Positions 20,982 through 33,099 of a DNA stretch of 64,000 nt are shown here, one piece after another (the first letter of the stretch is position 1; every line of letters begins with the position of its first letter). The stretch lies in contig NC_053137.1 of the NCBI RefSeq assembly GCF_016808335.1, forward strand, positions 47,669,781 through 47,733,780, read 5' to 3'. The position numbers and the translations under genes are program-made. Under the pieces are notes generated by a model that ran no database searches, was not told the origin of the DNA, and saw only the letters and a list, made by a program, of their open reading frames with translations. The stretch is from Panicum virgatum (taxonomy: Eukaryota; Streptophyta; Magnoliopsida; Poales; Poaceae).

Positions 20982-23237
20982 AGCGCGGGGAAATTTCCAT
21001 GTGGCTGGTGATTGCTGAATAATCTGCTAGGTTTGCACACTGCGGCCGGATGCATGTACTACCCTTTTTCTAGCAATAGTTATCCTGTCGGTGACTTCAT
21101 ACCTAGTGTCTTTACAACTTGTCCGTGTAAGGAGATGGTGATGGATCAGGATAGCTGCCGCTATACCTTTTTGTAGCCTACTGAACAATTTGCGGCCGCT
21201 ATGCGTTCACCCTTCTCAACCTATCCCGTCTCCAGACCTGCCAATAAACTGATCAAACCAAATCCTTGCAACAGTGACTCTGTTCTTCGCCCTTTTCTTC
21301 GAGCGCTCTCAAACTTCTGACCTGTCAATGAGAAGATAACCGAGCGGCAACGATCTATGACGAACCATTCTTTATTCACCTTTTTATGGCCGTATAAGTT
21401 TGATCCCCACCAGGCCATCAGGTTGAGTTGGGGTTTGCTTTGTTGTGTTTGTATTTTACTACCCAAATTCGGTTGTGATAGAACTTAGACGAGACGAAAA
21501 TGAAATATGGGCCGGCATCAGACCAGTACCCGGCTCAGATCCTGGTAGCGTTCACGAAACAGTTAACAACGGTCGCCCACCACACTCCACGCGCTACCCC
21601 CCGGAGAAACTCGTAGCCGTGATCCTCTCTCCCTCTCTCTGAACATTGGTGAAATGAGCATGAGCTGCTGCATCCACCCGCGGCGCACAATTCCGCACCG
21701 CGGCGCGGCACCTGGTCACATCTCCATCCATCACCCCACCTTGACTATCCTGCCCCAACCAAAACCGCCCGGACAACGATCGGAAAGACGATACGAACGA
21801 GCGCGACGACACGACGACGGGGGAAAAAACACGCATCATCCAATCCAACCACACGAGGCGCGTGCGCCCATGCGGCCATATTCCCCCCTCCCGATGCCGA
21901 TCCCCACCTCCCCCTGCAGGTTCACACACACACAAGTCACGCTCGCGGCCACGCCGCCGTTCATGTCCGCCCCCGCACACCCCCTCCCGGACAGCGACCG
22001 GTACAGCGAATAAAAACATTATCCCTCCCCTCCCATCGGCGTAGTTCGTTGGCCATGTTGGGGGGCCCTCGTCAACCCCACCGGCGCCGGCGTCGCCCTG
22101 GCAGCGCTCGAACAACGGACGCTGCCTGATCGAAGCCCAATCCGCCGGGCAAAAATAATTTCTTGTCCGAGCTTACGCGCCGGACAAGATCTGTGTACTT
22201 GTAAACGGCGTGTCCCGGCGTCGCCGCATACGGGCGAGGCCGCGGCGCGGCATCATCCGGCGCTGGGGTGGTGCCCAGGCCAGGCCCGACGGCCTTTCGC
22301 GGCGCTGGGTGCCGACCTCGCTAGCTCACATCACATGCTCGGAGGAGTGGCGTGGATGGGGGCGCTTGGACCGTGGACCTCGATTGAACGGGGTGGCACG
22401 GTGCCGTGGAGTGTTCCAAGACCCTGGTGTGTTTTTTTTCCCCCTCCCACGAGGTGTGTGCGGTGTACTGCGGAGCAACCCTTCCGTGCAGCTCCCGATT
22501 AGTTACTTGATGGAACAAAAATAATAAAATAAATAAATAAACAGAGTGCAGGTCCCGAGAGCCTGCCGCTGCCAGCATCGAGATGCAATGACCAGACATC
22601 CCGATTATTCTAAGCCGGTACTGTAGCGCACTGGCACCATCTTATGCTATCGTCAGTGTGATTTTCGAAACATTTGGCGATTAGGATGGCTGATCATGGA
22701 TGATGAATCAACACACGACTTGAGCTTACATCCTGTAACATATTCAAATCAAACGGGGCTAGTATATTTGAGAAGCAGCTACGTATGTCATAGGTTCAAC
22801 CCCCCGAAAAAGGTAGCAGGCTCCGAAACAGCACGCTCTTTTTTAAACTACTATACGATTTTGACTGGAGAAGCCTGAAGAAAAAAAAAACTATCTGAAG
22901 TCCTGAATTCACTGAAGCTCGGAAAGCGTCTCTTACTTCTTCAATGTCTGATGTACTGGTATTCAGAACCAGGATGTCAGACCAGAAGAACCGCTCAACA
23001 AATCAGCTCCCTTCCTGTCAACAGTCAGCACGAGAGTTCAGATTTAAAAATTTCGAAACGCCAACACCAACCAGTCCGGTCAGATTTCGATCTCTTTTCA
23101 ACTCTCATCAGCAGAGAGAGTATGAAACAAGCCCGTGTTACCCGGCTCCATGATCCACCACCCACCAGCACCGGCGGTCAGCGCACGCACCGCTGCCCAC
23201 CTACCCGGCGCGCCGAGGCACAGACCGAGGTCCTGAA
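20982..23237. other. 3' flank of the aminotransferase gene and intergenic DNA
   Basis: About 250-400 bp after the stop is presumably 3' UTR. The rest, including a GC-rich block at 21600-22450 with open frames on both strands, shows no domain or splice pattern that I recognise. Confidence 0.4.
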
Positions 23238-24223
23238 CAGTGTTTTCCTTACCGATCGGTAACCGCCGGTTACCGCCGATTTTTACCGATACCGCTACTA
23301 GGCGGCAATCCATACCGGCGGTAAATTTCGAAAAATTTCGCCCGAATTTAAAATTTTCAAAAATATTTGAAATAAAAAAGGAAAAAATATGGTAAGAAAG
23401 TAGAGATGACATACATCATTCTAATATAGAACATGTTCAAATATTTGACTGTTTGGGCACTCAAAAAAATAAAAAATCTTTCGGACCGGTAATCCCGAGC
23501 GGTATCCTCTAATCCCGAGCGGTATTCGGCGTTTTCCGAGCGGAAATCGGCGCGTTTGGACCGGAAACCACTGCATTGTGAGTATTTCTTGATTTTACAT
23601 TGATTTTTAGATGTTTGTTGTGTAGCTATATTCAAAAATATGTGTTCATATTAGCTATATGGATCCATTTGTTCATGGTAGTTGGATGTTAATTTGTTCA
23701 TTTTAGCTATATGTATATATGTGTGTTCATATTTCACATATGTACATATATTTTCATTTGTTCATTTGTTCATTTGGACCGGAAACCACTACTATGTATT
23801 ATATATATTGACGATGATGGTTTGTGAGGACTATGGTTGTGATGATTTGCATGGACTATTGTTGTGATGATCTATATGGACTATGGATGTGAATTTCTAT
23901 TTTTATGGATATGAACTTCTATTCTATGTATGTGTAAATGTTATATAATTGTTTGATATATACCATCAGTAATGATATTTACAAAATTACGGTGAAATGC
24001 TGCCAAAATTTTTAATTTTCCAAAGTCATACGGTGTTTACCGGTTAAAAACGACGGTTACCGGTCGGTAAACATCGATTACCGGTCGGTAAACAACGGTT
24101 ACCGGTTTTTTGAATTTGAATTGTTATTTCAAGCGGTTTCTAGTGGTTTTCGGCGATTTACCGCCAGTTTACCGATACCGCTAGTTGGCGAAAATCGCTT
24201 TACCGTCGGTAAGGTGAACCCTG
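23238..24223. mobile_element. Non-autonomous hAT element, TSD GTCCTGAA
   Basis: 986-bp insertion with 8-bp TSD GTCCTGAA at 23230-23237 and 24224-24231. Its ends are inverted repeats: CAGTGTTTTCCTTACCGAT on the left, and CAGGGTTCACCTTACCGAC when the right end is reverse-complemented. The termini begin CAGNG, as in many hAT families. Subterminal regions are filled with ACCGGTAA/TTACCGGT motifs. The AT-rich centre has no transposase frame. Confidence 0.93.
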
Positions 24224-24231
24224 GTCCTGAA

Positions 24232-26139
24232 CCGATGCACCACCAACGAACCGGAACGAAACCGCAGGCCACACCACCTTCGACATGATCGCTCGCATCA
24301 CATGAGCAGAAAACGTTCGGATTCAAATGCCTTCCAAACCCACGAGCAGTCACCGACCGGATCCACGATGGTTTCCCACACGATTTCGACGAAGACAACC
24401 CCGTCCGTGCCACCAGCAGAGACCCTCGCACATCGCACCAACTCCATGAGAAGTTTTTCCCTTTCATGTTTATTTGGTGAAAGTGACTGTGACACACGAG
24501 AGGGGGGGGGGGGGGGGGGGGGAGAAAACAATGGAGCCGCTGCTGCTCCGTGTCAAAAAGTATTGGACGCATGTGTTCTCCCTTCCTGGGAGGAAAGCCG
24601 GCAAAGGTGGCCGCTACCGTCCACAGCCCGTCGTCCTACGACGGAGTGGTTGCGTCTAGAGACGCTTGCGACAGGAGGCGAAAACTAGAAGCCAGGCGAG
24701 GGCGATGCTTTCCATGGCCGGCTGCCGTAGTCTCACTCCCTTGTCAGGGCTCGCCCGTACGGCCCCCCTTTTTTTCTTCTCTAATCCAATCGGCGACGAC
24801 GCCCCCGCTGTATGATTGTATCATGCCTCATGAGTGATGCATCATGCCTCGCAAGAACGCATACAAATCCTGTGAATTTACTAGTAAAAAAACTTTGAAT
24901 TTTTTTCGCAGGGTGGCTACCTCACCTGACGGCCACCGAAAGGGACGTTTACTCGCGGGGTCGCCGTCGCTGAATTTGGAGCCGCGAGAGGGGGACGGCA
25001 GAGAGGGTTTCGATTGAGAGAGGCTGTAAAGAAAGCAGGAAAAGGGTCGCTGTATGTGACCCTCGCTTCTCACGCAAGCGAGCATCATGAAGCATGGTGT
25101 GGTGATCTTCAGAGTTTCTTTCACGCAGGAAACGCAGCAGCTTAGAAAAAAAATAATGGAATGAATAATTGGAAAGTCTCCCCAAGATGCCGATCTCATC
25201 TTTTGCGGTCGACATGTCGAGATGATTGAGGACCTGAGCGAGGATTGATAAGCAGGTATAATGCTTTGTTCGACCCGTAACTGAGCTTGATTAGTCTCGG
25301 CGATGAGTGAGGCCAATTATTCTGTCTCGAGTCTGTTGCTCCTGTCGAACAAGAAAAGGGAAAAAAGGGCAGGGAACAAAGAGAAGCACGAGTTGGATTG
25401 GATCCTGCTTTCTGTATCACACAGGAGGAGCCGCTGTCCTGTCAGAAAACTGGCTGCCATTTCTTGCGGCCGCCCATCTTATTGCAAAGCTCTCGCCCAG
25501 CACAGCGGCCGGCGGCCGGCGGCGAGGAGCCGAGGATGGCAGTCGCCAAGATACGTACAGATCTGAGATATGATCAGGTTCAGATCAATTTGATCATTCA
25601 ATGCCATTCGACAAGTTGATGCTGGGCAAACAAACCGCGGACTTTTGTAGGACAATAGTTTTTAGGTGGGGTCTCTCTTTTTTTTTGTTCTATTTTGTGG
25701 GGAACTTCGTGAACAATTCAGTATCGGTTCTGCAAAACTCTCCAGCACATCGAGAACAATAATCTAACCCCATTCCGTAAGCACGATTTGTGCACAGCAA
25801 ACACATAGCCGCTTAATTATCACAAGCTCCGAGATTACCTCCTGTGTGGTCCGTACTCGCGAGCACAGATCAACTGTTAAGCCTGCGAAACTGTGCCTAG
25901 GATACAGTTTCTAGGACACGGCAGAGGGGCCATGTCTGCATGTTCCCATGTTCATGATCCTGATTGAGCTCGACATTTTACAGGTCAAACCATTTCATCA
26001 CCGCACTGTTACCCAAGCATACAGTACATTACACAAAGCGATAATCGATAAGAACACATATATACGGGGACAAAAGATCCAGAATTATTACGCGGCCTCT
26101 GACACTATGAAATGGAATGCGTGGCGTATCTCACGTATA
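24232..26139. other. Intergenic stretch without a recognised gene
   Basis: Several open frames of 60-160 codons exist on both strands, but none shows a known domain or a consistent exon chain. It contains an uninterrupted run of 21 G at 24502-24522. Confidence 0.45.
24502..24522. repeat. G21 mononucleotide run
   Basis: 21 consecutive G on the plus strand. Such runs vary in length easily and are prone to assembly error. Confidence 0.9.
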
Positions 26140-26453
26140 GGCCGTGTTTAGATCGTTGAATTTTTTTTAAAGGAATCTTACTAATTTGAAGTACGATTGT
26201 AAATCGCGAGACGAATTTAATGATGCTAATTAATCCATGATTAATCAATAATTACCGGATGGTTACTGTAGCATCGTGTTGCAAATCATTGATTAAGTAG
26301 GCTCATTAGATTTGTCTCGCGATTTACAGCCCATCCATACAAAAAAAATTTGTAAACAGACTTCATTTAGTACTCCATGTATGTGTCGAAATATTCGATG
26401 TGATGTTTTTTTTTGTGTTTATAAGGTTTACGGGGTCGAATCTAGACAGGGCC
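26140..26453. repeat. MITE of the GCGAGACGAATTTAATGA family, possible 3-bp TSD ATA
   Basis: The left end GGCCGTGTTTAGATCG and the inverted right end (GGCCCTGTCTAGATTCG when reverse-complemented) pair well. The flanks share ATA, compatible with a 3-bp TSD and a PIF/Harbinger-like origin. The interior has complementary arms TCGCGAGACGAATTTAATGA and CATTAGATTTGTCTCGCGA around GGTTACTGTAGCATC. Confidence 0.82.
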
Positions 26454-27269
26454 ATAATGGAGTGGAAGAATAATTGTGGGATTGGCACGGCTGTCCTGAC
26501 GCAAGAAACTGGAACCAAGCAGCTGATCTGATCCCGGCAACCAACAATGCGTTGTGCCCAGCTCCACATTTCCGGAATCCTTTCCTTTCCCTGGTGCGAA
26601 AATCTGGAGCAGCCAGGGGACCCAAGAGACATGAAATTGCCTCCCGAGGTTTCAGAAACACCGTGGGCTCAGGCGCAGGGGGAGTGGGTCGACACCACAC
26701 GGGGTCCTGGAAATTATTTATGTCAAGTGCGCCCTACACCAGAGCGAGGAGCTACAAGTTGCAGGACAGGAGGGGAAATTTACAGTCCCCCCCATGTGCA
26801 CCTCCAAGTACATTTGCGAATGGGGAATGCAAGTCAAGATTTAGGTTGGGAGCAATGCAAGTGCAGATGCGATGTCAGCCACATTCATCATACTATGGGC
26901 AATGGCAATGCGAAGAGGCAGATGAAGCTGCCATGCCAGCGGTAGAAACTCGAAAGGGCGTTGGAAAAACTCACTCTTCCATTGATACACTTGGATCTAT
27001 GTACAGTTACAGCTTGCAAGGAGGAGAGGAGGAAGGGGACCGCCGATGGCGTCGCAGAATCCGAGCCGTTTCTCGCAAATGGGATTCGCCCCCATTCGCC
27101 AGCTCCGCTCTTCGTCAGCTCCCGTTGCTGAACCCTGACTCGGAGCTAGCGGTTGTGCTGCCCCGGTCGTCTGGACCTCACTGATTAGTTATTGTCCTTC
27201 GCTACCCTAATGTACAGTTAGAAGGAAAAACCGAAAGAAAAAACCATCCATGGTCTTCCGCACAACAAT
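26454..27269. other. 3' flank of the MORN gene; no other gene seen
   Basis: A plus-strand open frame of 236 codons (26474-27184) crosses this stretch but shows no domain and lies antisense to the probable 3' UTR of the minus-strand MORN gene. I do not call it. Confidence 0.4.
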
Positions 27270-28727
27270 TCACACATAGGTATCGCAAAATTTGCCATCC
27301 ATCCTGTTCTGGACAGCCTTGATCGCCGCCACACGAGCAGCCGTGGCGGCCCTGTTCGCGGCCATGACCGCCTTATGGACTTGCTCGTCGACTCTGGGCA
27401 GGCGAAAGGCGTTCTCGGCGGCCCGCTGAGCAGCCTGAATAGAACAATGCAACGACCATCAGAATTCCCCCAGAGCAACTGCCAATGGTAAATCTTGGGC
27501 AGATCATTCGGCACAGGGAAATTGCTGTATTACCTGTACTGCACGCTGAACAGCAGGGTCAGACGGGGGCAAGGGAGTCTTGAGAGTCCCAGAATCCCAG
27601 TCCCCCGATCGCTTGTCGCCATTCCGGAACGTGTACATCCCGAATCCCTGCTTCTTGCCTTCGTGCCAGGAGCCTTCGTAGCAATGGCCATTGGCGAAGC
27701 TGTAGACACCGAACCCGTGGATCTTGTCCCCAAAGTACTCACCGGCGTATCGATCGCCATTTCTGGAAGAAAAATTGAGCGGCAAGATCGAGATTAGCAA
27801 AGCCATGTTCAGAATAACTGCCCATAGATGCAACAGTGCGCTGCTGATTCGATCGCATCAAACTTGAAATCGCGGAATTTGGGTGGACGCCCACCTGAAA
27901 TGGTAGCTCCCGAGGCCGTGCTTGACGCCGCACTTGAATTCCCCGACGTAGGAGCTGCCGTCGGAGCAGGTCTGCGCGCCGATGCCGTGGCTCTGGCCGC
28001 CGGCCCACTCGCCGGCGTAGCAGTCGCCGCTGTAGAAGCGGTAGACGCCGTGGCCGTGGCGGAGGCCCTGGCGGTACTGGCCGCGGTAGCGGCTGCCGCG
28101 CGCCCAGCTCTCGATGCCGTAGCCGTCGTACTTGCCGTCGACCCAGTCGCCCTCGTACTTGCCCTTGCCGAAGAAGTTGTAGACGCCGCTGCCGTTGCAG
28201 CGGCCCTTGTGGAACTCGCCCTCGTAGCAGTCCCCATTGCTGTAGAACTCGACGCCCTCGCGCACGACGCGGCCGTGCGCGGCGGCGGCGGCCTTGTCCG
28301 CCCGCTTCTGGGGCTTGTCGTCGTCGTCGCCGATAAACCACTGCACGGAGCCGGAGCCGGGCGAGCGGCGCAGGCGGAGGCGGGCGCGGAGCAGGCGCGC
28401 GGCCCCGGCCGCGGCGGCGAGCGCGGCGGCGGCGGAGGCGGCGAGGAGGGCGAGGTGGTGGGCGTCCCCGCCGCGGAGCAGGAGGAGGATGAGCAGGAAG
28501 GCGAGCGGGAGCGCGAGGACGAGGAGCGGGTGGGCGGGGCCGGCGCCGGGGTGGAAGTGGTGGGGCGGGGCCTTGGGGTGCGCCTGGGCCTTCTTGTCGT
28601 CGGGCTCCGGGTCCTCCACCACCACGGCCTGGAACGAGGAGCAGTTCCGCACCGTGGGGGAGCGCAGGAGCGAGGAGGGCGTGCGCGTCAGCTTGCCGGC
28701 GCCCGCGCCGCCGCCGTGTCCGTCCAT
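27270..28727 (-). CDS. MORN-repeat membrane protein
   Basis: Three exons: 27895-28727, 27534-27762 and 27270-27434, all with GT/AG junctions, giving 408 aa. Residues 1-66 are polar and basic. About 67-84 and 90-112 are strongly hydrophobic (LLVLALPLAFLLILLLL, then an Ala/Leu-rich stretch) and probably span a membrane twice. From about residue 168 to 345 there are seven to eight MORN repeats of 23 residues (YEGEFHKGR.NGSGVY, YEGDWVDGKYDGYG, YRGQYRQGLRHGHGVY, YVGEFKCGVKHGLG and so on). The C-terminal exon is an Ala-rich helix (AAQRAAENAF, AANRAATAARVAAIKAV) ending CDTYV. MORN repeats often mediate binding to lipids or other proteins. Plant homologues are sometimes named SET7/9-like, but no SET domain is present and a methyltransferase role is not supported. 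The ATG at 28727 is the first that precedes the conserved region; the open frame continues upstream through GC-rich DNA. Confidence 0.92.
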
Positions 28728-31146
28728 CCCTCCGGCGCCTCGCCGCCGCCGCTCCCCGGCCCCGACGGCTCCGTCCCTGTCCTCAATCTCCGGCGGATCT
28801 CCGTCCCAAATCCCTAGAGCAGGCGGGGCGGGGCGGGGCCGGGCGAGATGGCAGATCGGTGGGAGCAGAGCGGGAGTGGGTGGAGCGGAGAGAAGAGAGG
28901 AGAGGGGACGGGCGCGGGGCGGGGAGAGGTGTCTCTTATAAGCTGCCAGTACAATACAACCACCGCGCCACCGGGGACGGGGAGGGGAGGGGACTGGGGG
29001 AGGGAACGGGGTGAGGTGACCAGCTCCGCGTGCGCAGCGCCGACCTGCCCGTCGCGTCGCGTCTCGCTGCCGCGTGGGGCCCGGCGGCAGGGGGATGTTG
29101 GCGCGTCCCGCGGCGCGGCCCGGGCGGGTGTCTCGCGCGGTCGCGCCGCTGCGGTTTGGGTGGCCCGGGGCGGAGACGCGCGCGCCGGCGCCGACCGCCG
29201 AGGGGGGGAGGAGGAGGAGCGGTCGGGCACTTGGGCCGGGCCGGCAGGCTCGATTCGATGTGATGGAGCGAGCGGCCTTTCGTATGGGTGGGAGGTGGCG
29301 CCCACCGGTTTCTCGGATCTGGGCATGGGACTTTGGGAGCGGAGGGAAGCCAAGCGTCGCGTGGTGCGGTGACGCAACGCAACGCAGCGCAAGTGCGTCC
29401 GAGCTTTGGGCACGTGGCGCGGGGGAGCTTTCGCTAAGCCCGCCGGTTGGGCTGGGGGTGGTGTGGGCGCGCCCGCCGGCCGCCGGGAGAGAGAGAGGCT
29501 GCACCGGCACCGGCCCCTGCGCGCGGCGGCGTGGCGCCAGTGGTCTCCGTGGAGGAGAGGCGAGGGGGACTGGAGGCCAATCGGGCCGGTTGCCTGCTAG
29601 TGGGCGCTTGGAGCGTTCCGGCGGCGTCTGGATCACCAGTGCCGCCGCCGCCGCCACGTAACGTGGACGGGGGCCCGACACCACGACGCACGAACTTGTC
29701 AGGAAATTCTTTGCGTTTGGGTTGCGCCCGCGCGAAATGTTCGCCAAAAACTTTCAGAAATGTATTGTGTCGGGATAAACCGTTGCGTACGGGCTTCTCG
29801 CTCTGCGGGCTTACGGCTTGGTGGCATTTCTGCGTTTTTTGTCAGAACCCGGAGTCAAGCTTTCCTTGCACCCGCAAAATTTGCAATCTGGTGCTGACTG
29901 CCCCGTGTGAGAACTGGCCGTGCCGTGCCACGTGTGAATGGCATATGAAAACGGCATTTTCGGACCACCTTTATTTTAGAGTTAAAAGCTTTGAAAGCGC
30001 TTTCGCAATGTCAGAATTCGTATACTAGACATTCGGGTAGAAACTGTAGTCAAACTCCCGTTCCCCGTGGAGACCTTGTCCGTGTCATGTCAGTGTCAAA
30101 CCTCCATTTCATGTGCGGCCCGAAGAGCGTTACAAGTAGCATACACTATTCAATTATTTGACATCCTCGGTGTCATCGTGCCGCTCACACGCTCGCGCGC
30201 ATTGATGCGGAGTAAAATCGGCGCCCATCGGCCAACGCCCTTCCCCCTGCTGGGAGGGGGAGGGAGACCCAGTCCGGTCAAGCCGTACGTCCGCGGCCAA
30301 CGAGCGGAAGCCGGCCTCTGACCCCGCGCGCCAATCCACCACCCCGGGCTCGTCAGGACATCCCACGAGCCGCCCTCCTCCTACGCCGCGGTGCCGGCCA
30401 ATCCATGGTCACCGCCTCCGGGAACAGGAGCCGCTTCGCTCGACGGGTTCTGCGGATCATTGGTGCCGGGCAGCGGCAGCCGCAGCGGCAGCGGAGCGCG
30501 CAGGTGGTTGGGTGCGCGCAGCCCGGCCGCCGGGCAGCAGGCGGGCCACCGGCACGTCTGCCGCGGCGGATCTGTGGGCGAATCGCGGCGGCGCGCGCGT
30601 GGCCGCGCCCAGGCCTTTGGACTTTGGGGGAGTCTACTCTCTAGGCGTGCACGACGTCGAGCCCTGCTCCTCGCCTCCTTTCTAGAACGGCACGGCGGCG
30701 CATGGGGCGCGCGGCACGGTACAAATTCTTCTAGGACCTTTTTTGTCCCCTTGGGGTACGCCTGGCGTCACGGCGTGCGACCATGCATCAGCCGAGAAGC
30801 CAGCAGCCCCCCTCTCGCTGTGAGACGCCCGACTCGTCAGCATAAAACCTGTTTCTCTCCAACCACGAATCCAGCCGGTTTTCAAATCTCGTCGCGGAAC
30901 CGGCCGGAGACTGTAAATAAAACCGGGCGCGTGCTTTGACCTCTGGTAGGAGGAGATCATGGCACGCTCCGATGGTCCACACCTGAGTTTTTTCGAGCTC
31001 CAATCCGATGTACTAGCACTCATCTGATCATCTCGCCCACCGAACGAAAAGCCGGGGAGCAATCTTTTTCGCGTCCTTGCACGAGATCAGGTAACCTTTT
31101 GCTCCCCCTCTGTCTTTCTGCAGTGGCGCACGTACGTACTGCACAT
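28728..31146. other. GC-rich promoter region of the MORN gene and intergenic DNA
   Basis: 28728-29650 is extremely GC-rich and CpG-rich, so long frames stay open on both strands. This looks like the promoter and 5' UTR island of the minus-strand MORN gene. From 29700 on the base composition relaxes. I see no further exon chain. Confidence 0.45.
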
Positions 31147-31307
31147 AGGGGCGGAGTCAGGATTGAAACATAGGGAGGGCCAATTTAGATCGGGGGGCAC
31201 ACCTTGTTAATGAACAATATTAACAATGAGATTAGAGGATTTTACGTGGAGTTGCAGCAACGTTAGGGGGGCCTGGCCCCTGCCCGCCCCCCTGTCTCCG
31301 CCCCCTG
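31147..31307. mobile_element. Small inverted-repeat element, TSD ACTGCACAT
   Basis: 161-bp insertion with a 9-bp flank repeat ACTGCACAT (31138-31146 and 31308-31316). Ends AGGGGCGGAGTCAGG and CAGGGGGCGGAGACAGG (right end reverse-complemented) are inverted repeats. If the true TSD is 8 bp this is hAT-like; a 9-bp TSD would suggest a Mutator-like origin. No coding capacity. Confidence 0.85.
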
Positions 31308-31766
31308 ACTGCACATGCTCCGGCAAACCAACCACGTACCAAAAATATCTCAGTTACGGGTACTACATTTCCCGTTATGAATTTCCAAAAAAAATGCTGT
31401 GGATGCAGTCTGCTCAAAGTTTTTTTTTTGAAATGAAAGTCTGCTCAAAGATCAAAGCTCATTTTAGCACCCTTTCTCCGCTGGGGAAGAACTAACGTGC
31501 GGTGTGTGAAACAGGTAGCGAGACAGTAGCAAACCTCCAAACGCAGCAGAAGCTACAGTCCTGTCTCTACCAAAGCAGAAGCAGCTTACGGTATGGGCCT
31601 CGCACTTGCTTTTGCAAAAAGGAGGAGGTGACAGAGGAACGAAACCGTCTAGGCGTGCTTTTGTTTGCAAGGAAGATGTTTTTACGAACATTTCAAGCAA
31701 CAAAATAGTTGTATGATTAAAAGAAATTACCGTGCTAAAGTAGAAGCAGGACGCAGGAACAGAAGT

Positions 31767-32411
31767 GTTGTTTGTTTCTGGGGACTTTTTTTAAGTCTCT
31801 ATCACATCTCAAAGAATCCTACTATTTTGGAGTATAAATAAAATTTATTTATAATTTTTTTGACAGCTGAGTGCTAATTTGCGAGACAAATCTAATGAGA
31901 TTAATTAATTTATAATTTGCTACAGTGATGCTACAGTAACCATTCATTAATCATGAATCAATATACCTCATTAGATTCACCTCGCAGTTTAGCTCCAGGG
32001 TTCTGCAATTAGTTTATAATTAATTTTTATTTAATATTTTTATATAATAAGATTATTTTTGAATTTTTTAGCGGCCGCGCCTGAGCACGTTTTTCATTAA
32101 GAGGAGAATAGAGAAAGTAGCATTACAACACCGCGTGATCACGATAGAGATCACTGCGAACCTAAAGAAATTTGAACACTATTATACAGTAATTAAATCG
32201 CGACCAAGAAAAAGCTCCCCTCTGGGGGCAACCACATTATTCTCCAACTGGGGGAACAACTGAAGAAGGTGTGTTAGACCAGCGTAGCACCACACCTTTG
32301 CCTCGTCTAAAATTAAATCTGCCAGCGTAGCACCACCCCTCTGGGGGAACCACATTATTCTCTTTGATTTGACATAGACTAAAATTTAGTCTCTGAAATC
32401 AAAACAACCCC
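31767..32411. repeat. MITE of the GCGAGACAAATCTAATGA family, interrupted by about 290 bp
   Basis: The left part (31767-32070) has the complete hairpin core: GCGAGACAAATCTAATGAGA, then GCTACAGTGATGCTACAGTAACC, then CATTAGATTCACCTCGCAG. The expected right end (TTGACATAGACTAAAATTTAG to AAACAACCCC) appears only at 32365-32411. The sequence between (about 32072-32362) is foreign to the family. It contains two partial repeats of CCCCTCTGGGGG...CCACATTATTCTC and of CCAGCGTAGCACCAC, so something was inserted or rearranged here. Confidence 0.7.
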
Positions 32412-33094
32412 AAAGTTTGAGCCTCTCCAAAGTTGCAGCGCGGCCTCGATTCAGGAAGGACGGGATGAGAATAATGCTGTGGAGAAAAGACAAAAACGAA
32501 ACAAAAGGATCCATACTAATTTTAGCCAAAACAAATGTGGATTTCAACTCGCACTCGTCACTCTCGGCAACGTACGTTGCATCGCATCCAGAAGCATGGC
32601 GGCCATCGTCCGCCTACGACGAAGCTGCGGAAAAGCTGGCAAGCTGCCTTTCGGTTTGGTCAGACTGTGATGTAACCTCTTCTTGTCACATGGTAAGTAC
32701 TTCGAGATTCTTTTTTCACTCTCCCTTTTGATTTGATTTACTTTCCTTCAAAAAAGAGAACACGGCTACAGCATTTTTTTTCCAGCCACGCCGATGCCTG
32801 CCGTTCCGTTTAAGAAAAGTCTGGCGTCCGACACGGAGCAATGCATGGACCATGCAGTAGCTGCATGCCTCATTCGCACCGGCCGAGATGGCCACCGCTG
32901 TCCCTACCAAGCTGGGGCTGTCACTGTGCTGTTGCTGTAAATAAAGTTATTTATTTAATTTCTTTTACCTGTCATTGTTTGTCTCGAGCCATAAAATCTA
33001 GGGCCAATCGCAAGAATGACATGGAGCATGGAAAAAAACTAAGGAAACATGAGAAAGAAAAAGGACATGAACAAAAGGGATGTGTTTTCAAGAG
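32412..33094. other. Intergenic stretch without a recognised gene
   Basis: Only short frames are present and no domain is seen. It lies between an interrupted MITE and the left flank of copia element B. Confidence 0.4.
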
Positions 33095-33099
33095 GTTGG

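Noticed and set aside
26474..27184. 236-codon plus-strand open frame
   Set aside because: No domain, no splice support, and it overlaps the likely 3' UTR of the minus-strand MORN gene.
27270..28727. SET7/9 histone methyltransferase identity for the MORN protein
   Set aside because: Only MORN repeats and membrane helices are present; there is no SET domain.
27858..29747. 629-codon open minus frame extending upstream of the MORN gene
   Set aside because: The part before the ATG at 28727 is GC-rich promoter-like sequence with no domain; the frame is open because AT-rich stop codons are rare there.
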